The position numbers and the translations under genes were made by a program. Shown one piece after another: positions 16,624-25,928 of a stretch of 64,000 nt of DNA. The notes below the pieces were generated by a model that did no database searches, was not told the origin of the DNA, and saw only the letters and a list, made by a program, of their open reading frames with translations. The DNA is from Hymenobacter citatus (GTDB lineage: Bacteria; Bacteroidota; Bacteroidia; Cytophagales; Hymenobacteraceae): positions 62,001-126,000 of the forward strand of contig NZ_JACSCY010000003.1 of assembly GCF_014333615.1 (NCBI RefSeq), in the 5' to 3' direction. Each line of letters opens with the position of its first letter. Within the stretch, counting starts at the first letter, position 1.

Positions 16624-19158
16624 TTAACGAATCTGCTGACCAATGATGAAGTGGAAGCGGCCTTTCGGGCCCGTACCAGGATTTGTTAGGGTAGCCGGTA
16701 CCGTATCGAAGCCGTAGCCATAGTCAAACCCAAGCAAGCCAAATGCCGACATGAAGACACGGGCGCCAATACCCGCCGAGCGATACAGCTTGTAAGGGTT
16801 GTACTGCGAGTAGGTATTAAATGCATTACCTGCTTCTGCAAAACCCAGAACATACACCGTCGCGGCTGGGTTCAACGACACAGGGTAACGCATTTCCATG
16901 ACAAACTTATTGTAGGCAATACCACCGTTATCTGCCTGCTGCGCCGTCGGAATAGCTTCCTGATCATTCGGGTCAGCATAGCCGCGCAGACCGATATATT
17001 CAGTACCCACAATAAAGTTGGACGCACCACCGTAGCCCAGACCCGAGCCACCCAGTTTAAAGCGCTCAAACGGCCCCAGTGCGCGGTTGCTATTATACGC
17101 CCCCAAGAAGCCGAAGTGGGCACGGGAGTTAAGCACCAGCTTTCCTACCAGCGGCGTAAACCACGAGGCGTCAAACATCCACTTGTGGTATTCCAGCCAC
17201 TGCGTGGAGTTAGGATGAGCCCCTGGGAACAACGAGTAAGGAGGAGTCAGCGACAACGACAATGACAACGAAGAGCCCCGACGGGTGAAGGTAGGGTTGT
17301 CGATGCTGTTACGAGTCAGCGTGGTATTAAACACAAAGTTGTTCGCGTCACCCGTAGTTAGCTCCGATACTGCACTGTTCCGGAGATTCAGTGGATAGTT
17401 CTGGAACTTATACTGCGTTATTGATACTGAATTGCTGAGCGTGAAGTAATCATCGGGGAAGCGTAGGCGCCGGCCCAGAGCTACCGTTGCACTATTCGAT
17501 TTGATGAACTGCCCAGTCGTAGGATCGAAGCTGGTTCCGAAGCGCGAAATCGTTTTATTTAAACTAAAGGAGAACGAGTTAGGCTTGCGGCCACCCAGCC
17601 ACGGCTCCGTGAAGGAGAACGAATAGGCTTGGTACTGCAAACCGTTGGCTTGTACGTTCAAAGCCAGGCGCTGTCCGTCGCCGGCTGGTACGGGGCGCCA
17701 GTTGCTGAGCGTACCGGCCTTACGGAGCGAGAAGTTGTTGAACACCAAGCCCACCGTACCAATGAAACCGGCATAGCCACCCCAGCCACCCGAAAGCGTA
17801 ATCTGGTCGGAGGGTTTTTCTTCTACCGTGTAGTTAATGTCTACGGTACCATCGGCTTGGTTTGGCACGGGGTTCATCCCTACCTTCTCCGGGTCGAAAT
17901 ACCCCAGGCCCGATAGACGCTGCTGCGTCCGAATCAACAATTCCCGGTTGAACTTATCACCCGGTAGCGTTTGAATTTCGCGCCGGATCACGTGGTCACT
18001 AGTTTTGGTGTTACCCGCAATATTGATGTCTTTCACCCGGGCTTGCACGCCTTCATTGATGCGCATCTCAATGTCAATCGAGTCGCCTTCGACCTTGGTT
18101 TCTACCGGTTCGATGCTGAAAAACAGGTAGCCGTCATTCATATAAAGCGACGTAATATCCTGGCCAGTCGGGTTATAATTCAGGCGCTTATCCAGCGTTT
18201 CTTTGCTATATGCACTACCCTCTTTGATACCCAATACCGAGGCCAGAGTCTTGTCATCGTAGAGGTAGTTACCACTCCACGTAATGTGGCGGAAATAGTA
18301 TTTTGGTCCTTCATCTACCGTAATGCGCAGTGCCAGACCGTCATCTTTGCGGATCAGTGTATCCGAAACGATAACAGCATCGCGGTACCCCTGGGCGTTG
18401 TAAAAGTCGAGTAGCTTTTGCTTGTCCTCTTCGTATTCGGTTCGTTGGAATTTCCCGGAGGTCAGCAACTTATAGGGCTTTTTCTCCTTTGTTTTCTTGA
18501 GTTTACCCTTCAGCTTCCGATCCGAAAATGCTTCATTACCTTCAAAGGCAATATCACGCACCCGTATTTTATCGCCTTTATCTACATTAATCACCAGCAC
18601 AACGCTGTTCGATAGGGCCGAATCGGGTCGCTGCGTGATATTTACTTTCACATCGAGAAAGCTCTTGTTGGTGTAGAACTTCTTTACCTGTGTACGCGTG
18701 TTATTGAGCAAGGCATCCGTCACTACCTTACCCCGAATTAGCTTGATTTTATTCTTCAGCTCATCGGCTTGGCCTTTGCCAATACCCGTGAATTCGAAGC
18801 GTGACAAACGCGGCCGCTCTTTTAAGTTGAAATCCAGAAAGATCTTGTTCCCCTCGATTTTCGTGGTCGATACGCTCACATCACCCAGAATCCCCTGATC
18901 CCACAGCTTACGGATAGCTTTACCGATTTCTTCACCAGGAACAGAGATTGGGTCACCAATTTTTAAACCTGTTAGCGCAATCAGCGTATTGTTATCTAAG
19001 TAGCGTGCGCCGCTTACCGTAATACCGCCCAGCACGTAGTGTTCCGCTCCATCATTAGGAGGTGCGGTTTGTGCCTGCGCAGAAGTGCTCATTATAGCAC
19101 CGCCGAGTAGCACTAACAGCGCAGCTAGCCAGCGAAGCTGGTTGAAAAAAGAAGTCAT
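16624..19158 (-). CDS. bamA: Outer membrane protein assembly factor BamA
   Basis: Omp85-family insertase of the outer membrane, 844 residues. A signal peptide (about 1-29, 'STSAQAQ') is followed by POTRA repeats over residues about 40-430 (for example 'IRVRDIAFEGNEAFSDRKLK' and 'VKDINIAGNTKTSDHVIRRE'). A 16-strand barrel of the bacterial surface antigen family makes up the rest and includes 'GGSGLGYGGAS', near the conserved lid-loop region. The C-terminus ends 'FHFIIGQQIR', without the aromatic last residue typical of proteobacteria. Neighbours (uppS 9 bp upstream, skp genes downstream) support the call. Confidence 0.94.
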   Translation of the reverse strand: MTSFFNQLRWLAALLVLLGGAIMSTSAQAQTAPPNDGAEHYVLGGITVSGARYLDNNTLIALTGLKIGDPISVPGEEIGKAIRKLWDQGILGDVSVSTTKIEGNKIFLDFNLKERPRLSRFEFTGIGKGQADELKNKIKLIRGKVVTDALLNNTRTQVKKFYTNKSFLDVKVNITQRPDSALSNSVVLVINVDKGDKIRVRDIAFEGNEAFSDRKLKGKLKKTKEKKPYKLLTSGKFQRTEYEEDKQKLLDFYNAQGYRDAVIVSDTLIRKDDGLALRITVDEGPKYYFRHITWSGNYLYDDKTLASVLGIKEGSAYSKETLDKRLNYNPTGQDITSLYMNDGYLFFSIEPVETKVEGDSIDIEMRINEGVQARVKDINIAGNTKTSDHVIRREIQTLPGDKFNRELLIRTQQRLSGLGYFDPEKVGMNPVPNQADGTVDINYTVEEKPSDQITLSGGWGGYAGFIGTVGLVFNNFSLRKAGTLSNWRPVPAGDGQRLALNVQANGLQYQAYSFSFTEPWLGGRKPNSFSFSLNKTISRFGTSFDPTTGQFIKSNSATVALGRRLRFPDDYFTLSNSVSITQYKFQNYPLNLRNSAVSELTTGDANNFVFNTTLTRNSIDNPTFTRRGSSLSLSLSLTPPYSLFPGAHPNSTQWLEYHKWMFDASWFTPLVGKLVLNSRAHFGFLGAYNSNRALGPFERFKLGGSGLGYGGASNFIVGTEYIGLRGYADPNDQEAIPTAQQADNGGIAYNKFVMEMRYPVSLNPAATVYVLGFAEAGNAFNTYSQYNPYKLYRSAGIGARVFMSAFGLLGFDYGYGFDTVPATLTNPGTGPKGRFHFIIGQQIR

Positions 19159-19167
19159 TCGAAGAAA

Positions 19168-19914
19168 TTACGAAACGGTTAACTGCTCACTGGTTTTCCC
19201 AAAACGCCGCTCCCGGCGTTGGTATTCGCGGATGGCCTCATAAAAATGTTCCTTCCGAAAGTCCGGCCAGAGCAAATCAGTTATATATAACTCAGTATAA
19301 GCGAGTTGCCAGAGCAAAAAGTTACTAATGCGCTGCTCACCGCTTGTCCTGACCAGCAATTCCGGATCAGGCATTGTAGCTGTACTGAGGTAGCCAGCAA
19401 TAGTTTGTTCTGTAACCTCCTCTGCTCGCAACTTGCCGGCTGCTACATCCGCACCTAAGCGGCGTGTAGCCTGCACCAAATCCCACCGGCCACTATAGCT
19501 CAAGGCCAGTACCAACGTAGTACGTTCTCCTTTTTGCGTTAGCTCAATAGCTTCCGCTAGTTCTCTTTGACAACTGGCAGGCAAGCTGTCCAGCTGACCA
19601 ATTGCTTGTAGTTTCACCCCATTTTTCAATAGGGTAGGTGTTTCCTGCCGTATGGTATGCACTAGTAACTGCATCAAAGCAGTTACTTCGTGCGCCGGGC
19701 GTGCCCAGTTCTCGGTAGAAAACGCATAAAGGGTCAGGAATCGTATACCCAACTCTGCAGCGGCTTCCACCGTTTCGCGCACAGCTGTAATGGCGCTTTG
19801 GTGCCCAAAGATGCGTAAGCCACCTTTTTTCTTGGCCCAGCGGCCATTGCCATCCATGATAACGGCAACGTGCGTGGGTAATTTCTGAAGGTCAATTTCG
19901 GACCGAGCGGCCAT
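19168..19914 (-). CDS. uppS: Isoprenyl transferase (undecaprenyl diphosphate synthase)
   Basis: Cis-prenyltransferase of 248 residues that builds undecaprenyl diphosphate, the lipid carrier for peptidoglycan and O-antigen. Seen: 'VAVIMDGNGRWAKKKG' with the catalytic Asp21, 'TLYAFSTENWARP', and the C-terminal 'RTSGEQRISNFLLWQLAYTE' that binds IPP and Mg. The normal length is about 250. It sits 9 bp before bamA, a pairing common in Bacteroidota that ties lipid-carrier supply to outer-membrane assembly in one transcript. Confidence 0.95.
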   Translation of the reverse strand: MAARSEIDLQKLPTHVAVIMDGNGRWAKKKGGLRIFGHQSAITAVRETVEAAAELGIRFLTLYAFSTENWARPAHEVTALMQLLVHTIRQETPTLLKNGVKLQAIGQLDSLPASCQRELAEAIELTQKGERTTLVLALSYSGRWDLVQATRRLGADVAAGKLRAEEVTEQTIAGYLSTATMPDPELLVRTSGEQRISNFLLWQLAYTELYITDLLWPDFRKEHFYEAIREYQRRERRFGKTSEQLTVS

Positions 19915-20010
19915 TGTTGTTCTTTGTGTATAGGAGGCTGCAAGTTACGCAAATGGTTGCATACCCTCCCTGCACAATTGGCTGCTCAACTCTGTCCGTT
20001 CATTATTTAC

Positions 20011-20769
20011 TCACTGTCCTTCAGGACAGCGAATTTTGTAGAAGGTATAGGAGAGACTGATACCGTTGTAAAAATACCAATCCTGTGTGTGTCGATTGAC
20101 CAGTAAGTCGCGCTCGGAGCTTGCATTGAGCCGCGTATTTTTGGTGCTCAGATGGTCGATATTATCGGTAAAAGTCTTGCGTGCACCAACCTCTGCGCCT
20201 ATGTTCCAGCGCGGCGAAATAGCGTATTTGATGCCTACCCCAGCCGGAATAGCAAAACCCAGCATTGATCCACTTCTATCAATTATTCCTGCCAACGATG
20301 CATTGGCGGTGCTAACGCGTGTATTGGCATAAAACCCGGCTATGCCTACGAATACGTAGGGGGTAAAGTGTATTTTATCTTTTCGATCGTGATAGTCGAA
20401 GAAATTATACTCTATCACAGCAGATGCCTCTAGCAGCCCACCTTTTAGCCCAGCCTGCCGGTAGGCAGGCAAAGGAAGTGGCGCATCGTTATTACCTTTT
20501 TGGTTGATATCGTCAGCACGCAGCATGCCATAAGTAAGACCACCCCGTAGTGTAACTGGGTTGGTAATATCTTTCCGGTAAAAGGCGGTAACAGCTGGCC
20601 GGTTATTACGAAACTGGTACGAGGGCGCTATTTCACCGCGGTACACAGCACCACCAACACTAACACCTAACTCGCTGGTATTCTGAGCCACAGCAGTGGT
20701 AGCAAAAAAAACGCTCCCCGCCGGTATACCACAGGCAAGGAGCGTTTTAAAGAGATGCAATTTAAACAT
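20011..20769 (-). CDS. DUF6089-type outer membrane beta-barrel protein (second)
   Basis: 252 residues with a signal peptide (about 1-28, 'TTAVAQ') and alternating amphipathic strands typical of a small outer-membrane barrel. Motifs shared with the next gene upstream are 'FTPYVFVGIAGFYANT', 'GVGIKYAISPRWNIGAEVG' and 'RKTFTDNIDHLS'. The family precedes uppS-bamA in many Bacteroidota, but its function is unknown to me. The gap to uppS is 96 bp and that to the upstream homologue 43 bp, consistent with one transcript. Confidence 0.8.
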   Translation of the reverse strand: MFKLHLFKTLLACGIPAGSVFFATTAVAQNTSELGVSVGGAVYRGEIAPSYQFRNNRPAVTAFYRKDITNPVTLRGGLTYGMLRADDINQKGNNDAPLPLPAYRQAGLKGGLLEASAVIEYNFFDYHDRKDKIHFTPYVFVGIAGFYANTRVSTANASLAGIIDRSGSMLGFAIPAGVGIKYAISPRWNIGAEVGARKTFTDNIDHLSTKNTRLNASSERDLLVNRHTQDWYFYNGISLSYTFYKIRCPEGQ

Positions 20770-20812
20770 TAGACAGACTATGGTCGAGGGTAGCCAGCCT
20801 AAGTCACATAGG

Positions 20813-21688
20813 CTAGCGGAATTTGGGGTTCTTTACGCGGGGAGCAAGAATGTAGTTTACAGTAACCCCTAAAGTAGTGTACCAGTCGTTACCATCCTTA
20901 CCCCGACGCTGGCCGGGCTCGGTAAAGCTACCAAATCCCTGCGCAGGATCCTGACTGCGGGTAATATCATGACCGAAGTACTGAGCGGGGCCAGGAGCCA
21001 GCGTACTACGCTCTACGAACGTACCACTTACGTCATCTAGATAATCGGTAAAAGTTTTGCGGGTAATCAGCTCCAGACCAATGTCGAAGCTCTTGTTTAC
21101 CCGGTAACGAACGCCGCCCCCAAATGGTATAGCGAATTGCGTGAGGCTGTAATCTACACCTTCAGTTTGTAATGGTTGCAGATTCACGTAGTCACCGTTA
21201 GCGTCAGCCCCTTTCGGATTGTGGTGAAATACAGCAATACCGGCTGTGAGGTAGGGCACAAAGTCGGGGCGCTTTAGATAATTGTTGCGGTTTTCAATCA
21301 GGTCGAATACCGCCATACCAGATAGCTCTATGAGGTCGTTGCGGAAGTTCATGTTTCGGTTATAGCGATACCGCGAGTCAGGACCATTTGGGTCAGCTGC
21401 TTTGGAATCATCACCGGAAATACGACCGTAATTTAACGCCACTTTTCCAGAAAAACGGGGAGTGAAACGACGCATGTAGTATACACCAATATTTGGGCGT
21501 GTAGCAGCAGCACGGAAGCTAGGCAAGCTGGTTTTTGGCACAATATCGCCAAAATAGTTCATCGCATTTAAACTTACCCCAATGGAGTTGTACTGCTTCC
21601 GCTTGCTAAACTGTTGCGCGTTGGCTTGTGTAGCTACCAGTCCCATAAGCAGTAGCGAAGCCAGCGTGTGAGTGAAAATTTGCTTCAT
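20813..21688 (-). CDS. DUF6089-type outer membrane beta-barrel protein (first)
   Basis: 291 residues, signal peptide about 1-24 ('ATQANAQ'), then a predicted barrel with 'SIGVSLNAMNYFGDI', 'RFSGKVALNYGRISGDD', 'FVPYLTAGIAVFHHNP' and 'GVRYRVNKSFDIGLEL'. It is homologous to the following gene, with which it makes a tandem pair. It is the first gene after a complete Bacteroidota promoter (21766-21798), so it leads the envelope operon. Function is unknown; a structural or assembly-related outer-membrane role is inferred from its neighbours. Confidence 0.82.
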   Translation of the reverse strand: MKQIFTHTLASLLLMGLVATQANAQQFSKRKQYNSIGVSLNAMNYFGDIVPKTSLPSFRAAATRPNIGVYYMRRFTPRFSGKVALNYGRISGDDSKAADPNGPDSRYRYNRNMNFRNDLIELSGMAVFDLIENRNNYLKRPDFVPYLTAGIAVFHHNPKGADANGDYVNLQPLQTEGVDYSLTQFAIPFGGGVRYRVNKSFDIGLELITRKTFTDYLDDVSGTFVERSTLAPGPAQYFGHDITRSQDPAQGFGSFTEPGQRRGKDGNDWYTTLGVTVNYILAPRVKNPKFR

Positions 21689-21765
21689 AAGTAAGCGAAA
21701 ATTATGATATGCAGGTCCAGAAGAAATGTGACAAAACCGTTATGGCACAGTCGTAATCAACGACA

Positions 21766-21798
21766 AAAGTAGAGGTTACGAAGAACTTAAAAAACAAA
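21766..21798 (-). promoter_or_regulatory. Complete promoter of the envelope operon
   Basis: On the minus strand TTTG (21798-21795), 21 nt, then TACTTTTG (21773-21766): both Bacteroidota boxes with normal spacing. The predicted start is near 21758, giving a leader of about 70 nt before the DUF6089 ATG at 21688. Confidence 0.7.
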
Positions 21799-21818
21799 AA
21801 TAATTATTTATCAATGTT

Positions 21819-22712
21819 TCAGACCGGAATGCCGGCCGGATTACGACGATCCAACCCCCAGTTCAACTTACTACGCAAGGTGCTCAAAAAGTTAACGTGG
21901 TTCAGCTTTACCAAGTGCGCGTTGAACGTTTCGCGGCGCACGGCTATTTGAATGCCGGCATCGACGGTAACGGAGCGGGAGTCCAGCGAGAGGAGGAAGT
22001 TGTTGCTACGTCCTTCTATCTCAAAAGAAATCACGCTCTCATCGGGCACGATGAGCGGCCGAACATTCAGGTTGTGCGGACATACGGGAGCAATGACAAA
22101 ATTGTTGGTTTGCGGAAGCATCACCGGGCCGCCACAACTTAGCGAATACCCTGTAGAACCGGTCGGCGTCGACACAATTAGGCCATCGGCCCAATATGAA
22201 TTTAGGTATTCGCCGTCGATGTACGTGTGTACCACAATCATGGACGAAGTGTCGCGCTTCAGAATAGAAAATTCGTTCAGCCCAAAATTAATGCCATTAA
22301 AGACCTCGGGGTCAGTGTCTACCCGAATCAGGCTGCGCTCCTCAATGACGAAATGACCTTTGAACAGTGCATCCAACGCTTGCGCGATACGCTCGGGGTT
22401 AATGGTTGCCAGAAACCCTAACCGACCGGTGTTGATACCTAAAATCGGTATTTCCAGGCTGCCCACATAGGTTACCGTATCCAGTAGGGTCCCATCGCCA
22501 CCAATGCTGAGCACGAATTGTACGTCCTGCAAAGAATCGCCGCGCTGAAAGCATGTGATGTTACCGGGTAGTTGTAGATGCTCGTGCAAGTAGTCACAGA
22601 ACCGGGTTTCTATCAGCACTTCGGCCTGACGATCGGCCAGATCATTGAGTAGCGCCTGTAAATAGGATGCGGCTTCGTTACTGAATGGTTTACCCAGGAT
22701 AGCAATTTTCAT
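21819..22712 (-). CDS. nadK: NAD kinase
   Basis: Phosphorylates NAD to NADP. The start is the ATG at 22712 ('MKIAILGKPFSNEA'), which gives 297 residues; the frame is open to 22829 but that extension overlaps the upstream gene and has no family resemblance. Motifs: 'SIGGDGTLLDTVTYVG' with the GGDGT nucleotide loop, 'GINTGRLGFLATI', 'NEFSILKRDTSSMI' and the glycine-rich 'STPTGSTGYSLSCGGP'. It follows the TamA-like gene by 38 bp and is probably co-transcribed with it. Confidence 0.94.
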   Translation of the reverse strand: MKIAILGKPFSNEAASYLQALLNDLADRQAEVLIETRFCDYLHEHLQLPGNITCFQRGDSLQDVQFVLSIGGDGTLLDTVTYVGSLEIPILGINTGRLGFLATINPERIAQALDALFKGHFVIEERSLIRVDTDPEVFNGINFGLNEFSILKRDTSSMIVVHTYIDGEYLNSYWADGLIVSTPTGSTGYSLSCGGPVMLPQTNNFVIAPVCPHNLNVRPLIVPDESVISFEIEGRSNNFLLSLDSRSVTVDAGIQIAVRRETFNAHLVKLNHVNFLSTLRSKLNWGLDRRNPAGIPV

Positions 22713-22750
22713 AGGTAACGCTTTTGAATGTACATCCTTTCCCAGCGTCG

Positions 22751-24202
22751 TTAGATAGGAAAAGAGGTGCGGAAGAAAAAGCCGGTTTCGCCCCGACCAT
22801 TGAGGGCATATTCCGCTGTGAATACCCAATCGTAGTACGTAACCAGATGCAGCCCAACGCCTGCTGACGCTAGTATTTGGTTAGGCAGCCGGTTCTGGAA
22901 ACGCTCTGCCACAGCAGAGCGCCCTAGTACGTAACCGGCGTCGGTAAAGGTATTCAAATAAAAAACCAGTGGGATGCTGTTGACCTTTGGATTACCAATA
23001 CTATTGAGTCGCAGACGGCCCAGATCGAGTAGACGGTACGATACGCCCTGCCGAGCCAAGCCGTAGTAACGCCCATCTACCACGTACGCATCGTAGCCTC
23101 GCACCAAGGCCTCGTAACCGAACGCGTGGTTATCGGGGTAGGCAATGCGCTGAGCGAATCGGGCCCGCGCCTGTACACCTACGCTGTAATAGAACCCGCG
23201 GCCTAACGCCAAGTAGCGAGCATATGTGCCGTACAGGGTAGTAATGCCGGGACTACCTGTGCGCAAAAACACCCGCTGGCTAGCTACTACTTGCACGAAG
23301 CGACCGGTGAGTGGATAGGCAAAAGTATTGCGCTGATTCAGGGTAGTGCTAAACGTAAAATCGAGATAGTCGCGGCAGTTGCTGCCTAGGTAATAGTTGG
23401 GGTTGAGTTGCGTGACCTCCGGTGCTACACGCTCGTGATGGTAGGAAATATCGAAAGCCGACAAGCGCTGCACTGTATGACGCCAGCGCAAACCGGCCAG
23501 AAAATACTGCCGCTCCAAGGCAAACCCATTGTCGGTGCGGTAGTTTACGAGACGGTCTTGCACAGTTGCGTAGTCCAAAGCGCGGCTTTGGTAGTAAGAG
23601 GCCGCTAGTCCCAATCCCAGGCGGCGGCGCTTCCCATAGCCAGGCGCCTCATAGAAGACCTCGTATTTGCGGTTGAAGCCCAGTTGCAGATTGGCGATAA
23701 GCTGTTCGTTACGGCCTCGGAAGTTATTGCGGGTGAGGTGAATACCGTAGTCTACCCGGCGCCAGCGGTCGGGGCGGTTGGCCCAAGAACGGAAGTTGCG
23801 GTCGGCCAGCGAGAAGATGGGCACCGGAAAGGTATACCAGCGTTCCTGCATCCCAAATAGCACCGTTATGCTACCATCGCGGCACACCATCTGCAAGGCT
23901 ACCTCATGAAAAAGCTGCAAGTTGTAGATGCGGCGGCGGTTGGCTTCCAGCCGCCTACCCAATTCAGCTACATCCAACGAGTCACCTTCCCGGAAATCCA
24001 ATTCGGCGCGGAGAATGCGCTCTTTGGTTTTAATATTACCCACAAACAGTACCTGTTCTACCCGCACGCGTGTGTACCCAGGGCATTGCGCCCGAAGCGT
24101 ACTGTCGCTGCTTACGGAAGCCCGGGTAGTATCGGGTAGGGAGCTAGCGGAGACTGGCGCTGGCAGCCAGTTCAGTAGGAAGGCAAGTAAGCAAGCCAGC
24201 AA
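22751..24202 (-). CDS. TamA/BamA-like surface antigen protein with one POTRA domain
   Basis: 483 residues. A signal peptide (about 1-19) is followed by a POTRA domain ('VRVEQVLFVGNIKTKERILR' through 'LQLFHEVALQM') and then a barrel of about 330 residues with many aromatic strands, ending 'TGFFFRTSFPI'. This is the Omp85 superfamily with a single POTRA, unlike the multi-POTRA BamA at 16624. Such shorter members may insert a subset of outer-membrane proteins or lipids; no specific role can be read from the sequence. It is upstream of nadK on the same strand; 157 bp with no clear feature separate it from the CBS gene. Confidence 0.82.
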   Translation of the reverse strand: MLACLLAFLLNWLPAPVSASSLPDTTRASVSSDSTLRAQCPGYTRVRVEQVLFVGNIKTKERILRAELDFREGDSLDVAELGRRLEANRRRIYNLQLFHEVALQMVCRDGSITVLFGMQERWYTFPVPIFSLADRNFRSWANRPDRWRRVDYGIHLTRNNFRGRNEQLIANLQLGFNRKYEVFYEAPGYGKRRRLGLGLAASYYQSRALDYATVQDRLVNYRTDNGFALERQYFLAGLRWRHTVQRLSAFDISYHHERVAPEVTQLNPNYYLGSNCRDYLDFTFSTTLNQRNTFAYPLTGRFVQVVASQRVFLRTGSPGITTLYGTYARYLALGRGFYYSVGVQARARFAQRIAYPDNHAFGYEALVRGYDAYVVDGRYYGLARQGVSYRLLDLGRLRLNSIGNPKVNSIPLVFYLNTFTDAGYVLGRSAVAERFQNRLPNQILASAGVGLHLVTYYDWVFTAEYALNGRGETGFFFRTSFPI

Positions 24203-24359
24203 TTTATGTTGGAGTAAAGAGTCGAAGAAATAACCGGAAGACCAACAGTATTCGGGCTACTGTAGCACCAGATGCGGCTCTCAACCAACAATCAGGCCGC
24301 CAGATGCGCATTTGTTGGCGGCGCAAGCTACTGCCTTTTCCCTATTTGGACCCTTACAG

Positions 24360-25037
24360 CTATAAGCTCAGGTATTTCAACAGCGCGTCGTAACGCTCCT
24401 GATCTTCTGGCACCGTGTCTTCGGGACCACTAAACTGCGCCGTGATGACAAACCCAAACCGCTCCAGCGTAGCCACAATACGTTGCATCTGCGGCGTATT
24501 GAGCCGCAGCGTTAGCTGAATTTTGTAGCTATCCTGCTCATCCTGGGCCACGTGGGCGCTGAGGATCTTGGCGTTATTCTCCTCCACGTAGCGGCTGATC
24601 TGCGACAAGGAGTAGTCGCGCTCGTTCATTGATAGAACCAGAATACCGCCACGGCCGGCCACGTCAGGACTTTGCCCGAAGGCCGCCAGCACGTCACTGA
24701 TGGTGACCACGCCCAGGTATTCGCGCTGGTCGTTGAGCACAGGTACCAGTTGAATTTTGTGTTGTACGGCTGCTTCCATGATGTTGTAGAAATGCTGATG
24801 ACGCTGCACGTAGGCCGTGGCGTAGCCCAATGGTAGGGTAGCCAGCTGGTGCGCAGGGTGCTCGTAATTGGTCACGTCGCTGTCGGTTACGAGGCCCACG
24901 TACTGGCGGCCATCCAGCACGGGCAACTGGCTCACGTGGAATTCTTCCAACCACTTGGCAGCTTTCCCAGCGGTATCCGACACCTTGAGCGGCGGAATCA
25001 GTTGATTTACTAAGTCTTCGGCTATCATCGAAAGCAT
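24360..25037 (-). CDS. CBS-domain-pair protein
   Basis: 225 residues with two CBS motifs in the N-terminal 140: 'VSQLPVLDGRQYVGLVTDSD' and 'IQLVPVLNDQREYLGVVTIS'. CBS pairs bind adenosyl nucleotides and act as energy or ligand sensors. The C-terminal 80 residues ('GILVLSMNERDYSLSQISRY') resemble an ACT-type regulatory fold. No enzyme domain is attached, so the controlled partner is unknown. The start may be 25037 or the in-frame ATG at 25028. A hairpin at 25089-25127 separates it from the upstream hydrolase. Confidence 0.85.
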   Translation of the reverse strand: MLSMIAEDLVNQLIPPLKVSDTAGKAAKWLEEFHVSQLPVLDGRQYVGLVTDSDVTNYEHPAHQLATLPLGYATAYVQRHQHFYNIMEAAVQHKIQLVPVLNDQREYLGVVTISDVLAAFGQSPDVAGRGGILVLSMNERDYSLSQISRYVEENNAKILSAHVAQDEQDSYKIQLTLRLNTPQMQRIVATLERFGFVITAQFSGPEDTVPEDQERYDALLKYLSL

Positions 25038-25088
25038 CGGCAGGAAGAACTAATCAGAGGTAGGGAAAGCAACGCGGGCAGTAAACGA

Positions 25089-25127
25089 AACGGCCGGGCA
25101 TTCTCTTATTTTTGAAGCCCGGCCGTT
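25089..25127 (-). terminator. Terminator after the pabA-hydrolase pair
   Basis: Perfect 11-bp GC-rich arms (AACGGCCGGGC and its complement at 25117-25127) around a 17-nt AT-rich loop, 20 bp after the hydrolase stop; the minus-strand tail is TTTCGTTT. Confidence 0.7.
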
Positions 25128-25147
25128 CGTTTTGGTATAATACGTAA

Positions 25148-25924
25148 TTAATCGACAGGGTGGGGTTGGGTGCGGTGGAGAAATTGACGGAGCAGCTGAT
25201 TGAAGGCCGCAGGGCGCTCCATCATGGGAGCGTGGCCGCAGTGGTCGAGGAAGCGCAGCTCTGCCTGGGGTAGCAGCCGGTAGAACTCGTGCGCCACCAC
25301 GGGCGGCGTAATGGTATCGTTCAGACCCCATACTAACAGCACGGGCACCTGAATGTTGTGCAACTCCTTGCTAAGGTTGTGGCGCTGCGCCGACCGCGCA
25401 ATGCTGATGATACGCAGGCATTTGGAGTTGGAGTTAGTTACGTCGAACACTTCGTCTACCAACTCTTTGGTGGCAATCTGAGGGTCGTAGAACGTGTAGG
25501 CTACCCGCTGCTGCACAAAATCGTAGTTGCCGCGCTTAGGGAAAGAGCTGCCCATTGAATCCTCGAACAAACCACTGCTCCCTGTGAGTACCAGTCGCCC
25601 TACGCGGGTAGGGTTGTGCAGCGTGTATACCAGCGCCACGTGTCCGCCCAGGGAATTGCCCAGCACCACCATGGGCTCGGTCAGACCCAACTCGGCGAGG
25701 AAGTCTTCCACAAAATTCACCAACCCCGGTACGCCTGCTTTCAGCAGTGGCATATCGTAGATGGGAAGCAGAGGGATGATGACGCGATACTCGCCGCGGA
25801 AGCTCTCTACCACGTCGTGCCAGTTGCTGAGTGCACCAAACAGGCCATGCAGCAGTAGCAATACCTCGCCACTGCCTTCATCAATATACTGAAAATGATT
25901 ACGTTCCTTTATCTGCAGCTCCAT
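25148..25924 (-). CDS. Alpha/beta-fold hydrolase
   Basis: 258 residues of the alpha/beta hydrolase fold. The oxyanion region is 'LLLLHGLFGALSNW', the nucleophile elbow 'GNSLGG' carries Ser91, and the catalytic His lies in 'DHCGHAPMMERP'; the acid is probably the Asp in 'GLNDTITPP'. The substrate cannot be read from the motifs. It starts 4 bp after the pabA-like gene, so both are probably co-transcribed. A role in folate or menaquinone metabolism (MenH-like) is possible but unsupported. Confidence 0.87.
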   Translation of the reverse strand: MELQIKERNHFQYIDEGSGEVLLLLHGLFGALSNWHDVVESFRGEYRVIIPLLPIYDMPLLKAGVPGLVNFVEDFLAELGLTEPMVVLGNSLGGHVALVYTLHNPTRVGRLVLTGSSGLFEDSMGSSFPKRGNYDFVQQRVAYTFYDPQIATKELVDEVFDVTNSNSKCLRIISIARSAQRHNLSKELHNIQVPVLLVWGLNDTITPPVVAHEFYRLLPQAELRFLDHCGHAPMMERPAAFNQLLRQFLHRTQPHPVD

Positions 25925-25928
25925 CGTC

